Shown: positions 19,055 to 30,289, numbered from the stretch's first letter. The stretch is 64,000 nt of DNA from Phytophthora colocasiae (GCA_018806915.1 JAGKQI010000091.1:2480001-2544000); one strand, 5' to 3'. The notes: generated by a model not told the origin, from the letters alone. Numbers and translations are program-made.

Positions 19055-20122
19055 ACCGGTGCAACCGGGCTAACTCGTGACAATGCGCCGATCGTCATTT
19101 TGGTTGCGAGAGACTTCGACGCCAATTCGTTGATCCTCGTGTAGCGCTCGTAGGTATCTGACGACCACCTTCCAAACAGTTTTATCGTGAGTCGGTCGAC
19201 TCCTGCCGAAAACATCGCCGTGGCGCCACCGCTTCTCATGGAGTGTGTACCGAATTGAATTGGATCCGCTCCTACTGACGCGGCGGCTGACTTGATCGCA
19301 TCCGAGAGGCTGCTTGATGGAAGAACCGTGATGGAGTCGACAGAACACAACGCCAGTCCGGTTCCTTCTTGCATCGCATGCCGCTTGAGCTCCCAAGCTG
19401 CTAGTACAGGACACAGCCACTTCGAACCTGAGCGATGCAGAGTACGAGAGGTGCTGGTGCCTACTTGATCGGTTTTGCTTCCCCGGAATTTGATTGTTAC
19501 GGCCACGGCATCTTGAAGGTTTGTAGTTGTAGATCCACAGCCCTTGGAGAATATCACGTCTGCAGCTTGGATAATGTACGGTTTCACTTTCTTGCTATCG
19601 GCTAGATACTCTGATCGTCGGAGCATAAAGAAGAAGCCCACGACCGCAGCCCCTCGTAGAGAACGCGGTCGCGGGAATTTCTGAAGTCGAGTTGTTGGCG
19701 CATCGCTTTGAGGATTTCCTTGGTGATTGGTTGTTTCTGCTTCGGGGGAGGTGACAACCTTTGCATCCCGCGCAGGGCCATCTCGTGTCCTGCATGGAGA
19801 CCGACGGAATATCCTCTATCGCGCTTATGATACCACGCAATGTGGCTGAGCGCGGACAGCACGGTGCCGATAGCGAGAGTTTGGCCGGAGGTAGATCCCG
19901 AGTACCAGTAGTTGATGGCGTACAAGACGAGTTGGTATGAGTGCTGTTGAACATTTTCGGTAACCATGGCGAGTATCCGCGTTGTGCACACCAAGATGAC
20001 CATCTTCTCCATGTAGCTTCGTACTTAGGTCTTGAGCCTGGGGCCAATGCGTAGGATTGAAGTTGAGCGAGAATGTGGCGTAAATCTTGCGAATTACGGT
20101 CGGCACGGGGATCTGAGACCAC
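19015..20122 (-). pseudogene. Ngaro tyrosine recombinase (YR), frameshifted
   Basis: The integrase-equivalent of YR retrotransposons. An N-terminal core-binding part (PKYEATWRRWSSWCAQRGY) is followed by LVLYAINYWYSG and, after a second shift, the catalytic half. That half holds MLRRSEYL (first Arg), then HSMRSGGATAMF (the H-X-X-R pair), a GRWSSDTYERY block and the final Tyr. The frame changes near 19965 and near 19645, the latter one base short in a G run. The upstream end overlaps the RT/RNase H ORF, so the true start is unclear. Confidence 0.85.
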
Positions 20123-22496
20123 ATAGACGAGAGGTTAGACCAGACTTTTGCGTGATTTGGTGTCCATGCTCGGGATCCTGCGTCGGCCATAGTGTTAATC
20201 GCTCCTGGTAGGTGTTTACAACTGAGTCGGATGCCATATATGGCTTCGGCGAGACCAATTGCTCTGTTAATTTCTTGAGCCATGCAGTTTCGGCTTGAAG
20301 CTCGATTAGTCCAAGAGATTGCAGAAGTGTTGTCGGACCATACTTGGACGTAGGTCAATCCTGAGGGTGTCTTCCCTTTCCAGGCAGGTCCAAAACACCA
20401 AACAGCAAGAACCACACAGAGCTGCTCCCTCACGTTAATGTTGAATCCGTCAGGTCCTGCTGCTGCCTGGATTAACTTTTGCTCATGTTCATCGAATTTG
20501 ACCTGAATAAACTGTCTGTCGGCTGGGTTCAGGACAGCCAAGCCAGAGTTGCTTGCGTCCATGTAAAGATGTACATCGGGAGGTTGATGTTTCGTGAATT
20601 GAGAGAGCGGTAGATTCCGGAGTTGTCCTCTTGACAGGATCAGTTCAAACCATTGCAAATCGAGCCGCATCGTCTCGTCCAGCACAATAGTTCCGTTTCG
20701 AGGGGCTCTAAGGCTGGCATGATGAAGGTGCTGGTAAAAGGCCTTTGCGGAATTAATGCACAGACACACATGTCGTAGACTCCCGATGACCTGTTGCAGT
20801 TCCGTTTTCGTCACTCGGTTTTTGAGTTGCAGCTTTTGTACTCGGTCAAGAGCCTTGAGTATCTTGTCTTGTGGCATTGAGATCGTGCGTTCCACGGTGT
20901 CGAAGATTAGTCCAAGGACTTGTAAACGAGTCTCCCAGTTTGAGAATTTCTTGTCGTTGATTGCTGTCGGGCCCAATACCGCTAGCATGGCGATACGAAG
21001 AGTTTCGTTTGCTAGCTGAAGTCGACTGCCTCTGTCTGGCTCCACCATTACGTGGTCATCTACCCATTCATATGGGTAGAAGGGTTGATGTCGGTTGAAC
21101 TGGAATCCATTGAGGCTGGACATTCGCGGCCAACTAGCCATGAAATTGCACCACCGACAACGCCATAATAGGCCGGAGAACTTGTCCATCCAAAGGGGGC
21201 AGATAGGTCGATGATGAGTACGTTATGTTCCGGGATGGTAGCGGCCATCCACCGAACGTGCCCACTGCCCACCATAAGATGTCGGAATGCTCCTTTAACA
21301 TCACCTTTCATCAGTCGGACTACCGTGCCTTTGTATTTGCGGTGGCACCACTCGATCCTCCGTGCAATGTGTACTACACTTTTGTAGTCAAGCTCGGGAA
21401 CACCATCATGAGAGGATTGATCATTTGTAGAATGGCCTGATCGAAATGACAGGTCATGAATGAGCCGGATTTCTTCGTCCGGGTCACAGTCCTTCTTTTC
21501 CACAGCTCCGAGCGGACTAATTTGAATATCTTTCCAGACTTCGAGTACGGCGATATCTAGTACGAGATATTGGCCGGCGTCTTGTCCTGATCGGATTGCC
21601 TTGATTACTGCATTCAAGTATTTCGAAGCTGATCGATGATTTCTGACAGAATTTGTTTGATCTGGCGCGGCAGCCTTCCAGGTTGGCTGAATCCCATTTC
21701 GAGCCATGTCGTTGAGCAGAGATTTGTGCTTGTAGCCGTCAAGGAGTCTCGTCAGGCGCATGGGATCCCATGCTTTGTTGGGTCGTGGGTCCTGTCCGGT
21801 CTGGCCACGGATCAATTCAACGATCTCGGACAGGCTCAAGCTATGTTTGAGAGCCATGGTGGACACCACCCGCTGTTTTTCTCCATTTAATTGATATTTC
21901 CCGTTTGCTTGGCGTAATGGCACTGGTACTGGTGGCCGTATACCTAGTTGTGTGCAGGTCTCGTTGAGCTTGTTAATTCGGGCTGCGTTATCAATGTCCG
22001 ACAGTTGTTGCAATTTCTTCCGGACATCTTCCCAAGTAGGACATTTTGCTCTGTCGATAAAGGAGAGGTGATGCTCGACGTTGACCACGCTGGTCGAACG
22101 GAGTGTATGTTGCTCGACGTCAGCCGAATTGACTGATCGGAGAGAGGTTTGCTCGACGCCCGTCGAGATGCACGAGCGGAGTGAAGGTTGCTCAACGTTG
22201 GCCTGAAAAGGCGAACGGAGGGATAGTTGCTCTACGCCTACTCGAGCGGTAGGACGGAGGGATGGCTGCGCGGCAGCGGCCGAAATGGCCGGGCGGAGTC
22301 GTAGATGATTGTTGCAGTCCACATCTGGACTTGGCGGGGCAATGTTTGATGTTTTGAGTAGTACGCTTTCAGACGTACACCGTTGGGAACGTGGACTTCC
22401 TTGGAAAGATTCGCACTCCAGTACACGACCGCGATTAGACTTGGACCTTAATGTGGCCGACGTGGGGAAATCTAGGAATGCTCGGGAAGTTGTCAC
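20100..22496 (-). pseudogene. Ngaro reverse transcriptase / RNase H, frameshifted
   Basis: RT domain with RLIHDLSF, GDVKGAFRHL, the FGWTSSPAYYG block and catalytic YEWVDDHV. RNase H follows with HLYMDASNSG, REQLCVVLAVW and VWSDNTSAISW. One frame change near 21090 separates the first RT half from the VDD motif. An N-terminal extension carries five to six imperfect 13-residue repeats of the QxSLRSxxxxxVE type (about 22074-22268 and just before). The first in-frame codon at 22496 is GTG, so the start is uncertain. Confidence 0.85.
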
Positions 22497-22565
22497 CGTG
22501 CGCTTGGTTCGTTCGGTCCAATTTCGTGTTCCACTGCCGGTTAGACCATTTCCGTCTGGAACACA

Positions 22566-24623
22566 TCAATTGTCATCGTATTTGGTGTTGACGCCACCAA
22601 ACTTACGCCGAAGGTAGTTCTTGAGCTTGTCGGTTAAAGCGGCTGGGAAGAAATGAACTCGGTATGGCGAGACGCAGGTATCAGGATCGCTTGAAGGACA
22701 GCCCTTCTTGGACAAATACTTTAGGCACACCTGTTTTCCTTCGTGTCGGGGAATGAATGACGTTGAGCTGTCTCCTTTACGACCCGGATGACTTCGCGAT
22801 CGCTGCTGCGAGTGTTCACGCGATGAGGTGTCATGTGCTGTTTGTAATGCATCCATTCGATCCCGCTGGGAGGAGAAGAGAATGCCTTGAAGCTCAGGAT
22901 TGAAGGGGTTCATTGCCACAGAGACTTGTCCGCGAGTTGAAGTCAGACTTGTAAGGTCTGCAATAATCGCGTTACGGTAGTCTTCCAGCTGAGAGTCAAC
23001 CCACAGTATCAGAGTAGGGAGCTGGTCTTGAGGCCAAAGGTTACGTGCTCGAAGCGCGCCAAGGAGTGTATAGGTTGCTGTCGCAAGGTCTCGGGTTGTG
23101 GAATCACACATGAACACACAGTATTGCTGAAATCCATTCGCGGCAGCCATAACATCGTCCCACGACGATGGTTCTGGGGCTGGAATAAACTTTGCTGAGA
23201 CGGAGAAGTCGCTCATGCTGATGAAGTTTTCGCGTTGCCGACGAAGTCGCTCAATTTGTTCAACGGGAGTAAAGTGAAGGATAGAGAGTCCTCGTGATCC
23301 AAATTGGAAGTCGTAAGCTCGGGTAGATACACCAGGATATGCCCACAACGTGATCGCCTTGTTGGACACCATTGATTCGACAAAAACAGAAGGTGACTTA
23401 CCTTTGTGTGCTTCTGCAGTTATGACTTCGTGAACCCGACGTTGCTCGAGCGAAGGGCTGAAGGAGAATTTACTCCGCTTGGCCGGTGGTAGTTCTCCAT
23501 CCAGCCGTCGTGTTAGCGTCGCCGTAGGTTGTGAACTAGCTGGTCGCCTTGAATCGAGGTGGTACGGGAGTAAATGGGGCTTGTGAAGACGAATTAGCTC
23601 TCGAATCTCGTGCTCTTGAGAGGATTCATGCTCCATTGGGGTCGGCGTTTGGTTGGTTGATAGCAACGCGGTGTCTGCCGCTGTGTGTGGCGCTGTCCTC
23701 GTCGGCTGCCGTGAACGAGACGGCTCATTCGCCAACAGCATGTGGGCAACGGACGCTTCATCTGCCGCTACTTCGATGTCATCATCGACGACTGTAGGAT
23801 CAAAGAAGACGGAAGTGTTGTGGCCTGAGCGTTGGTTTGGGTTCCTGTTACCCTGGCTGTTTCGACGATGTTGGCTATCAGGATTTGAAGACGGTATAAT
23901 CTCCGAGGTTGGTTGCTGACAGAACGATGGTCCAAAGGCATGTTCGAGTTGGGGTGGTAGAGGAGCATTTCCGTCTACGTAGTAAACGTGGTTAATCACA
24001 TGCTGGAGCGATACGCGGGTACGTACGCCCGTGAGCGCATCCGTCCACAGCGAAAGGCAATCGTACACTGACGAGACGTGTATGTCGTGGTCACGCAACA
24101 GCTGTGCGACGGAAGGTGGGCCTTGTCCAGGATTGGTTGGATTGATGATTGTAGTGAACATTGCTTCGTGCATCCGTTCAAGGGCAGGGTAGTTCCAGTT
24201 GCTGACCGGGAACTGCTTGCACCCCATTATCATTGCTATCACTGGGTATACTTCCCCGCAGATAGCATCCAGATTGGCTTGAATAGGACCGTGTGACGTG
24301 GATACTATAAGGTCGGAGTTGGAATAGCCCGTTACCTGGCCGTATCGGTATTCCCCGTCCACCAGTGCACACACAGCCTTTCGTACCCACGTTCCGAGCT
24401 GGAGCTCGCCTTCATCGCTGAGGTTAATCCTCCGTGTCAGCGCAGTGACACGTGGAAGCTTGAGCGTTTGGGTAGCACCGTTCGAAGCTTCATCAAGTTG
24501 AACAGAGACCGTGGCGCCTCGTGAACTCTTCACCTTCACGTAAGTCGGAGTTGATATTGCTCCCTCAACGTCTTCTGGGAAGAGAAGAAGGGTAGCGCCG
24601 CGCGGAAGAGTAGCTGGAGACAT
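22566..24623 (-). CDS. Ngaro Gag-like protein, 685 residues
   Basis: An open frame from ATG 24623 (MSPATLPRGATLLLF), 18 bases inside repeat A1, to the stop at 22566. It has no strong catalytic motif. The C-terminus has a Cys/His cluster (VCLKYLSKKGCPSS...TCVSPYRVHFF), consistent with a CCCH-type nucleic-acid-binding finger. Position ahead of RT/RNase H and YR supports the Gag role. It is unbroken, unlike the other two ORFs of the element. Confidence 0.75.
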   Translation of the reverse strand: MSPATLPRGATLLLFPEDVEGAISTPTYVKVKSSRGATVSVQLDEASNGATQTLKLPRVTALTRRINLSDEGELQLGTWVRKAVCALVDGEYRYGQVTGYSNSDLIVSTSHGPIQANLDAICGEVYPVIAMIMGCKQFPVSNWNYPALERMHEAMFTTIINPTNPGQGPPSVAQLLRDHDIHVSSVYDCLSLWTDALTGVRTRVSLQHVINHVYYVDGNAPLPPQLEHAFGPSFCQQPTSEIIPSSNPDSQHRRNSQGNRNPNQRSGHNTSVFFDPTVVDDDIEVAADEASVAHMLLANEPSRSRQPTRTAPHTAADTALLSTNQTPTPMEHESSQEHEIRELIRLHKPHLLPYHLDSRRPASSQPTATLTRRLDGELPPAKRSKFSFSPSLEQRRVHEVITAEAHKGKSPSVFVESMVSNKAITLWAYPGVSTRAYDFQFGSRGLSILHFTPVEQIERLRRQRENFISMSDFSVSAKFIPAPEPSSWDDVMAAANGFQQYCVFMCDSTTRDLATATYTLLGALRARNLWPQDQLPTLILWVDSQLEDYRNAIIADLTSLTSTRGQVSVAMNPFNPELQGILFSSQRDRMDALQTAHDTSSREHSQQRSRSHPGRKGDSSTSFIPRHEGKQVCLKYLSKKGCPSSDPDTCVSPYRVHFFPAALTDKLKNYLRRKFGGVNTKYDDN

Positions 24624-24640
24624 CGTGGTCAGTTGAAGGC

Positions 24641-24824
24641 GTTTGCTTGTGCTGCTCGTAGGAAACTACTGAATGACTGACTAAGTTTACGACTCCTACA
24701 CTACGTCGCGGGATAAGAATACTTCGTCGTGAGTTTCTTGTCGAGGATGGCAGCCTAGGTTTGTGGCATCGCAATCCAAACCTGGAAAACATGTTTTCCC
24801 TCGCCTCGCTCAGGAAAACTTCGA
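24641..24824 (-). repeat. Ngaro terminal repeat A1
   Basis: The outer left repeat (element orientation), matching A2. The element/host border is at 24824/24825 within the hydrolase reading frame. Confidence 0.9.
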
Positions 24825-25642
24825 CTTCCTCGGACAACATCTCCGAGCGCTCCCTGAAGATGATGTGGTCCAAATCCGTGTTCACGACCTTGAGGAATTC
24901 GTGCAGCGGTAGAGCTTCCTCCTTTGGGCCGTACTCCAATTTACGCCGGAAAATGGCAGTCGCTAACCGACGAGGAGAGGCATCCAGTACTTTACCCGAG
25001 TTCTTCGCGTCCGCCAAGAACAACTGGTACTGGAACTGTGGCAGGAACTTGCACATATCCTCCAGTGAAACGTACTGCTTTCGAGGAGGAATGAACGGCG
25101 TACACACACCGCAGACAGCGAGTACCCGGTCTGGATGGTAGAGACTCATTCTCCACCCGGACAAGGCACCCCAGTCGTGTCCGAGGATGATAGCCTTCTC
25201 AATTTTAAGAGCGTCTGTCGATACGAACAAGTGTTAGCAACAAAACTTCGCGGAAGATAACATGATCTGGCAACATACCGAGTAACGCAACAACATCGTT
25301 CGTGATGTTCTTGGTCCCGTACGCTTCGAGCTCCTGCGGCGTCGAACTTTGGCCGAAACCACGGACATCCGGGACGATCAAACGGTACTTTGGTGCCAGC
25401 GCTTCGATTTGATACTACGCAGCAAAATAATTAGCAAACGATGTACATTTCGTCCAAGTCTGATCACAACTTACCCGCCATCCGAACCAAAGATCAGGCC
25501 AACCGTGAAGCATGACAACCGGAGGACCATCTTTCGGACCAACGTCCACGTAATGGATCTTGATTCCTTCGGACGTCGTCACGAAATTGTGCGACCACTG
25601 CTCCCACACTGACGGGTCCATGAATTTGCGAGACTGAACCAT
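24825..25642 (-). pseudogene. Epoxide hydrolase A, 5' exons (split gene)
   Basis: Exon 1 25642-25475 (MVQSRKFMDPSVWEQW, oxyanion-hole motif HGWPD). Exon 2 25414-25279. Exon 3 from 25214, with the nucleophile block ILGHDWGALSGW. GT-AG borders match the paralogue at 26246 in position and phase. Coding is lost at 24825, where Ngaro begins, after SEMLSEEV. The protein would convert epoxides to diols in the cytosol, but the catalytic His is now 6.2 kb away, so the gene is considered dead unless the element is removed. Confidence 0.9.
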
Positions 25643-26245
25643 CTTAAATCAACTTGCTGCGAACTTGGAAAATTGAGAACTGAGCTCGAAGCGAGGGCTT
25701 GTTAGTCAATTTAGGTTTGGTAAACTTCTATCCTTACATGAGAGTTCCAGGTGTACGGTAATGGCGTCGGTGCTTTTGAGATTGTGATCGACATGTCCGA
25801 TGACAGCTGGATAGCGGAGCATTTTCGCGTCAAGTCATCAGGCTGGGAAGAAATTGGCTCTAGGAACCATGAACCTGTCACGTCCGATTGATTCGCTGAC
25901 GCTTTTAAAGACGTTCGCGACAAGAAAAGCAATCGAATGACCAGTCCAGCTAGCTCATCCAAACATCGAGGAAAACGACGACCTTGTGCACCACTCATGT
26001 TGACCGCAATCTTAACCAAGATCAAATTCACCTTCCTTCTACTACACACACATTTGGGAGGCTAACGAGGGAGATATTACACGGTGCATTTCTCAGGTAT
26101 TTGTTGATTCATTTTCACAACTGCACAGAGAAACCCGCTGAGTGTGTGCAGGAAACCGTAGAGTACTTCTTTTGAATCAACTTCCTTGTGGCCTCAGCGA
26201 AAATGCAATTTCCGAGAGGTAAACATCAAGGAAGACAAGCAGGTG
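25643..26245. other. Intergenic stretch between the two epoxide hydrolases
   Basis: No firm gene. A short + strand stretch near 25752-25887 reads like protein (VYGNGVGAFEIVIDMSDD, then SGWEEIGSRNHEPVTSD) but has no start and meets a stop. It may be a fragment of an unknown gene. Confidence 0.3.
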
Positions 26246-27437
26246 TTACAGCTTCGCGCAATGACCCACGCTGGCCTCAATCTTTGCCAACCACACAGTC
26301 AAGATCGCGTTTACTTCTTCTTTCTGCTCCCAAAGCACCCAGTGGCCGGCATCATCGATAATCTTGGTCTCCAAATTGGGCATGACTTTGGCCATGCCTC
26401 GTGCCAGCTCAGGTTTGAGCACTGCGTCCTTCGCAGCGCCAATGAACAGCGCTGGGTGCTTTATCATTCGTGGCAGCTCCAGCTCGTTATCGAAGTCAAT
26501 CTTGCCAGTGGCGTACGTCTGACATGCACTAGCGAACTTGCTGACCGAATACTGCTCCACGTAGTAATCCAGTTCCTCTTGGGTCAGTAACGTCGAGCGT
26601 TGAGTGAAGACTGGATGCTCCACGTCCGAAGTGACGGCCATCAACGTCTTGCGGAGCGACATTCGAGACTCTCTAGGACCCATTTCCGACGGTCTGCGGA
26701 ACATCGCAGTAAACAGTCGGCGTGGAGAGGCATCCAGCACCTTCCCGGAGACGTCGGTGTTGGCCAGGAACTGCTGGTATTTGAACTGCGGAACCTTCTG
26801 CACCACCACTTCCAACGGTAGATAAGTCTTTTTCGGTGGGTCGTACGGCGTACAAACTCCACAGACAGCGAGGACTCGTTCCGGATGGTACAAAGGCATC
26901 CTCCAGACGAATCTTCCACCCCAGTCATGGCCGCAAAACACCGCCTTGGTAATTTTCAGCTCGTCTGCGTTGTAGCACAAATAATTAGTCCGGAGACTAT
27001 AGAACCCTGAAACTTTGACTCACTTAATAGAGCTACCAGGTCGTTGCAAATGTTCTTAGCTCCATACGCCTCGACGTTTGCTGGTGTAGAACTCTGTCCG
27101 AATCCTCGAACATCTACAAATACGAACATCCGATAAGAAATTGTAGTAAATAACTTTACTATCTCCTTTTACCCGGCACGACAAGCCGATACGTTGAGCT
27201 GAGAGCTTGGATCTGGTACTGGAAGATAATAACTATAAGCGTGAACATTCAAACGAAAAGAATGATACATGTAACTTCAATTATAATTACCCGCCAACCA
27301 AACCAGAGGTCGGGCCATCCGTGCACCATAACAACGGGGAGTGCATTGCGAGGACCAACGTCCACATAATGAATGCGGATACCGTCTGACGTCTCCATGA
27401 AGGCATGCGGCCATTTCTCCCACACAGAAGGCAGCAT
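26246..27437 (-). CDS. Epoxide hydrolase B (alpha/beta-hydrolase fold), intact, 4 exons
   Basis: Predicted 333 residues. Exons: 27437-27291, 27218-27173, 27113-27024 and 26964-26246, with GT-AG introns that keep phase. It hydrolyses epoxides (soluble epoxide hydrolase family). Motifs: HGWPD at 39-43 (oxyanion hole), GDVRGFGQS, nucleophile Asp108 in CGHDWGG, and the catalytic His in DAGHWVLWEQ near the C-terminus. No signal peptide is seen, so it is probably cytosolic. The neighbouring gene A is a close paralogue in the same orientation, indicating tandem duplication. The natural substrate is unknown; haloalkane dehalogenases share the fold but epoxide hydrolase fits better. Confidence 0.88.
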
Positions 27438-27491
27438 CGTATCCTGCTTAGGGAATCCTAGTGCTTCAAGATGGTTTCGTCAACTAGGGTT

Positions 27492-27557
27492 ATGGATGTA
27501 CCATATATTGGGTACATACACAAAATGGATGTACCATATATTGGGTACAAACACAAT
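27492..27557. repeat. Two tandem copies of a 33-base repeat
   Basis: The unit beginning ATGGATGTACCATATATTGG occurs at 27492 and again at 27525 with a single T/A difference. Inside each, GTACC and GGTAC form a small dyad. Confidence 0.85.
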
Positions 27558-27574
27558 ATTTTGGTCACAATCTT

Positions 27575-27622
27575 GAAGTTGCCGTTCATGGTGGAGTCCA
27601 CCCCACCATGAACGGCAACTTC
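27575..27622. repeat. Perfect 20-base inverted repeat with 8-base loop
   Basis: Arms 27575-27594 and 27603-27622 are exact reverse complements around AGTCCACC. This looks like a foldback/MITE terminus rather than a terminator of the hydrolase, whose start lies only about 140 bases away. Confidence 0.85.
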
Positions 27623-28429
27623 CAGTGATCACACAGAAGAGCTGCACGTTGGTGGGGCAAAAAGCACGTTAAGAGCGAGTAAAGGTGGCTCTGTCGTGTT
27701 GAAGAGAGCCAATGCTTGAAGGACGTCGATGGACTCGTAGATTCCTTAACCTGTTGCTGTCCTTTGCGTCAAACGCTGCTTGGTTTTTGAAGACGCTGAA
27801 GTCGGACCAGCACATTCTGCGAGGTGTCGTTGCAGTCGGTTTGAACTCACTGGAAGTACGGACCTTCTCATTGTGAGTGGCGTGAAATTGCTGATTGAAG
27901 TGAAGAAAAACGACTGAAATCAACGATGACTCCGCTGTTTGCTCCCATTATCGCGTCGGTACCGTAGTGATAACTTTGCTGACCAGCCTTGGCGATTGTT
28001 GGGAGTTCTTCTGGGCATGACCTACAACTGTTGTCGGAGGGGGCTTCCACTACCACCAGTTGAGTAGATAGCTTGTTCGAAGAGCTGGTGGTACTTCCGA
28101 GAGATGAAGAATGGGGAAAGAAGAAAGCACACAGCAGTGCTCTCGTCTTTGACAGCCATGGAGGATCGATACCAGCATCGTCACGTCAACTGCTGAAAAC
28201 ACCACAACCGATCTTGGATTCGAGACTGGAAACGAGTGGACGACATGGAGCCTGAGTCGGTAGAAAACCTCAAGGGTCCAGTGAAAATGCATTCACGCTG
28301 TGTTTTCGGGCGATTAGTACGAGGACGTTTCCGTTCTTGACCGAGGACGTGGCAACGATTCTGACAAGTATTCTGCAGTCGTGCTGAAAGTAAACGCAAC
28401 CTCAAGAAGATTTCAAGCGGCATCGGATC
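27623..28429 (-). other. Unassigned stretch between the two hairpins
   Basis: Only short minus-strand frames are present (for example 28292-28050 and 28056-27868), with no start, domain or splice pattern that I can support. They could be remains of a small DNA element bounded by the hairpins at 27575 and 28430. I see no identifiable gene. Confidence 0.3.
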
Positions 28430-28568
28430 TTCTCAACGCATTGTTTTGTCTTGCTGTCAATATTTTTGCGCTGACTTTTGTCCATGTTCAGGTACAGCCG
28501 TACATTCAGCCGTACCTGAACACGAACAAAAGTCAGCGCCAAGCTAATACAGTGCGTTGAGAAAATCA
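28430..28568. repeat. Long imperfect inverted repeat (hairpin)
   Basis: An inner arm pair GCGCTGACTTTTGT / ACAAAAGTCAGCGC with TGTTCAGGTAC / GTACCTGAACA closes around 28496-28510. An outer pair TTCTCAACGCA / TGCGTTGAGAA lies near 28432 and 28555. Overall size about 139 bases. MITE-like. Confidence 0.75.
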
Positions 28569-29123
28569 TGAGGCCTTGGAAGCGAAGTATCTAAGGTCTG
28601 GTTGAAGTAAAGTTGCGGTAAACTAATTGGTTAGTCCGAGTTGCTTAATCGTTCTGCTCTATCCAAGGAAAGAAATACATGCTCTTTTCACTGACCGTAC
28701 AGTAGGCAACGTTATTCCTCTCCGTCAAGAACACGAGCGACAGAAAGGCACCGAAGGCGGATTTCCTGATCTTAAGACGGTGACGAGAATACTGCAGTAT
28801 CGAAAAAGCTTCATACGCGTAATTCCTCACATTTTGCCAACGGATATGAATTTCCCCACCAGTGCCTGGCTGCTAACTCCTGCATTGAAAATTACAACGA
28901 ATTCGTAAAGGGCTGTGTGCTTCAAAGTGTATCTGTATCCAGGCAACAGTTATGAAGATTTACTGTAGTAAACCGCCAAATACTATTAAAGATTTTCAGA
29001 GAATGGATGGAAATATCCAGCACGAAGACGTTTGTTTGAGGTATCGGGTTTGTTGAAATCATGGTTTGTCAATTTTCAGCTTAAGAGTTGGTAGGCGTCT
29101 TTACATGGTAGAGCGTATTACAC
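28569..29123. other. Intergenic stretch without recognisable gene
   Basis: The frames are short and unconvincing on both strands. It contains the 3' flank of the hydrolase ending at 29124. Nothing else supported. Confidence 0.4.
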
Positions 29124-30289
29124 TTACAAAGGAGGAGGTGCTCGTTTCATTGTCTCGATGACCTCGTCGGCGATTTCATCCGCGTACTGGCAAATCGCGC
29201 CGTGGCCGCCAGTATCAAAGAACAGTGTGCTCACGTGATCACCAGTGAGATGTTCCTTCAGTACAATCGATTCAGCGGCAGGAATGACGTCGTCCAGCAT
29301 AGCACTGACGATTAAAATGGGGAATCCAGCTTCGTTCATGTCGTGTAGCCTCTCATCCGACACGAAGTGTGTCTGCACTGCTGCAGTCTGGCCCATGACT
29401 CCACTTAGAACTGGTTCTGGCCACCTCTTGAGCTGTAATTCATACATTCGTGCGATCGCAGAGCGCACACTTTCTCCTGTTTCCACAATGCTGGTCTTCT
29501 CGACGTACTCGGGAGGGAAAAGCGTATCAACCATACTGTTGGCTTTGGCCTGGATGGAACTGAAAGAAAACTTCTTACGGACCATAAGTCCCAGAGACCG
29601 ACCACTGGCCTTGTATCTGTCTCGACTGGTAGACACCAGCGTTAGTGAACGCACACGCCGGAGATCAAGTAGTGCCAGCTCTTGAGCTACCATTCCACCC
29701 ATACTGCAAAATACCAAAGATGTCAACACCCGGAATAATAAAAAACATCAAAATTCCTGAAAGACACATACCTGCCACCGACAATGTGTGCAGAACTCCA
29801 ACCTATATGGTCCATTAACGCAAGAATGTCCTCGGCCATTGTACGTGTCGAGTACATTCCAAACGGTGCATCTGTTCCACCGAAACCTCTATTATCCATG
29901 ACCAAAATACTAAGTCCAACACCGCGTTGCTTCTGATTCCATTTAGGTAAGAGCGAGTCGATGAAGTGCGCCCATGTGTCCTTGGGCTGCATGAAGCCGG
30001 CGACCAGCACCACCTGTTCCACGCCCACTGCTGCGTTCATCGGTGGAGTCTCCAGAACGGCATAGCTGACCACAATCCCCGTCGAAATGAGAGCTTCTTT
30101 AGCCACACCCTCACCGAAATACTTGGGTGCAGCATATAACGCCTCCACTTGACGCTGCGTGTGGATACCCGGAGAGGACACGACCTCAGGCTCAAAGGAC
30201 ATTGCGCTTGTTGCCTTTCGGGGCAAATCTGAAAGTGACTGCGCATACACCACTGGCCACGCGCTAGCGACCTGGCTATGCAGGGACAT
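29124..30289 (-). CDS. Alpha/beta hydrolase, two exons, 365 residues
   Basis: Exon 1 30289-29772 and exon 2 29703-29124 join as GGC AG|T ATG, restoring the nucleophile elbow VGGSMGGM (Ser173). Other hallmarks: VLVAGFMQPKDTW (oxyanion-hole region), VMDNRGFGGTD, and a C-terminal DTGGHGAICQYADE with the catalytic His. It is a serine hydrolase of the alpha/beta fold; the substrate is unknown. Translation may instead start at ATG 30202 (MSFEPEVV), which aligns with the paralogue's start. The neighbour at 30407 is a paralogue in the same direction. Confidence 0.8.

Larger units (their letters stand above)
18658..24824 (-). mobile_element. Ngaro-like tyrosine-recombinase retrotransposon
   Basis: About 6.17 kb. 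Minus-strand order: A1 repeat, Gag-like ORF, RT/RNase H, tyrosine recombinase, then B1-A2-B2. This split direct-repeat arrangement and the absence of a methyltransferase domain fit Ngaro better than DIRS, which has inverted ends. No target duplication is seen, as expected for recombinase-mediated insertion. It lies inside the last exon of epoxide hydrolase A. A1 and A2 (184 bases) and B1 and B2 (94 bases) look identical by eye, so insertion is recent. Confidence 0.92.

Noticed and set aside
25711..26049. ORF of 112 residues on the minus strand between the epoxide hydrolases
   Set aside because: No domain, and the plus strand over the same bases looks equally protein-like; neither can be supported as a gene.
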